Positions 33,777 to 34,364 of a stretch of DNA of 34,364 nt are shown here, one piece after another. A model generated the notes under the pieces. The model was not told the DNA's origin and did no database searches. It worked only from the letters and a program-made list of their open reading frames with translations. A program made the translations under genes and the position numbers. This stretch comes from Alphaproteobacteria bacterium (GTDB taxonomy: Bacteria; Pseudomonadota; Alphaproteobacteria; SMXS01). Numbering within the stretch: the stretch's first letter is position 1; every line of letters begins with the position of its first letter. The stretch spans positions 1-34,364 of the forward strand of contig SMXS01000122.1 in assembly GCA_004356955.1 (NCBI GenBank). The letters are read 5' to 3'.

Positions 33777-34364
33777 ATGTCTTTAGCAGGATCACCAGAG
33801 AACGCAAGCCCAAAGAATGCGCCGGTTTTGACAAAATCTGCCGCTGAAAAGGCGGGTAAAGCCACTGTTACGCCGATGATGCAGCAATATCTTGGCATCA
33901 AGGCTAATAATCCAGGCAGCCTGTTGTTCTATCGCATGGGCGACTTTTATGAGCTGTTCTTTGACGACGCCGTCATGGCGTCCAAAGCCCTGGATATTGC
34001 GCTGACAAAGCGCGGCAAGCATCTGGGCGAAGATATTCCCATGTGCGGTGTCCCCGTCCACGCTGCTGACAATTATCTGGCGCGCCTTATCCGCAAAGGT
34101 CATCGCGTTGCCGTGTGTGAGCAGCTGGAAGACCCTGCCGAGGCCAAAAAGCGTGGGCCCAAGTCGGTTGTCAAACGCGATGTCGTCCGCCTGGTCACGG
34201 CAGGCACGCTGACGGAAGAGACCCTGTTGGATGCCCGTAGCCATAATTATCTGGCCGCCCTGGCCCGCGCTGAGGGTCTGTTTGCCCTGGCCTGGGTCGA
34301 TATTTCCACGGGTGACTTCACGGTCACTGACACGACGCCAGAGGAATTGGATGCCCATCTGGCG
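33777..34364 (+). CDS. mutS: DNA mismatch repair protein MutS (partial, 3' end off the window)
   Basis: This protein recognises mismatches and starts mismatch repair with MutL. The ORF track misses it because it runs off the right edge. I read 196 codons without a stop. After a ~30-residue polar N-terminal extension comes [35 protein letters not shown], with the mismatch-contacting Phe-X-Glu (Phe57, Glu59), then [22 protein letters not shown] and VCEQLEDP. Domain I and the start of domain II are present; the ATPase is outside. The start is ATG 33777; no strong ribosome site is visible in the AT-rich sequence upstream. Confidence 0.95.
   Translation, partial: MSLAGSPENASPKNAPVLTKSAAEKAGKATVTPMMQQYLGIKANNPGSLLFYRMGDFYELFFDDAVMASKALDIALTKRGKHLGEDIPMCGVPVHAADNYLARLIRKGHRVAVCEQLEDPAEAKKRGPKSVVKRDVVRLVTAGTLTEETLLDARSHNYLAALARAEGLFALAWVDISTGDFTVTDTTPEELDAHLA

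Overview
The window looks like chromosomal core sequence of an alphaproteobacterium, close in style to Rhodospirillales-type genomes; the lineage is inferred from gene content and order, and no search was run. Supporting points are the run hisB–DUF2628–hisH–hisA–hisF–hisE–HIT beside hslV/hslU, the divergent pair hrcA/rph, an OlsB-type ornithine-lipid acyltransferase, a MaeB-type malic enzyme fused to a phosphotransacetylase-like domain, and palindromic intergenic repeats of the kind common in this class. No rRNA, tRNA, CRISPR array, IS transposase, prophage or plasmid gene was seen.

Layout. 1–1490 (minus): hslV then hslU (cut by the window edge), separated by a 258-bp nested inverted-repeat element. 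1551–1733: a second palindromic repeat. 1810–5859 (plus): histidine operon; hisI, hisG, hisD and hisC are not in the window. 5893–5998: a large palindrome between convergent genes. 6007–6987 (minus): adenosine-kinase-like PfkB kinase. 7141–8612 (plus): EI24 membrane protein, small exported protein and VOC protein. 8601–13340 (minus): dnaK–dnaJ, dapB, nth. 13620–14565 (plus): PCu(A)C copper-chaperone lipoprotein and DUF985 cupin, lying between dnaKJ and grpE/hrcA. 14562–16385 (minus): hrcA–grpE. 16530–19028 (plus): rph–rdgB–hemW. 18973–20523 (minus): LpoA-like lipoprotein. 20590–22824 (plus): rsmI–yraN–gshB. 22882–27351 (plus): RND/MMPL transporter, LolA-like periplasmic protein and outer-membrane barrel. 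27453–31195 (plus): yifB/comM–ampG–olsB. 31210–33477 (minus): maeB. 33777–end (plus): start of mutS.

Themes. Most genes are housekeeping: histidine synthesis, protein quality control (HslUV, DnaK/DnaJ/GrpE, HrcA), nucleic-acid maintenance (Nth, MutS, RNase PH, RdgB, RsmI, ComM) and envelope upkeep (LpoA-like, AmpG, OlsB). The least characterised part is the RND–LolA-like–barrel operon, which covers inner membrane, periplasm and outer membrane and could be a dedicated lipid or hydrophobe trafficking route. The intergenic sequences hold several strong palindromes: two probable mobile or repetitive elements, a putative operator at 7024, a dnaK leader with tandem repeats, and a tiny ORF whose end lies in a perfect hairpin upstream of mutS. 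All coordinates, repeats and promoters were read by eye.
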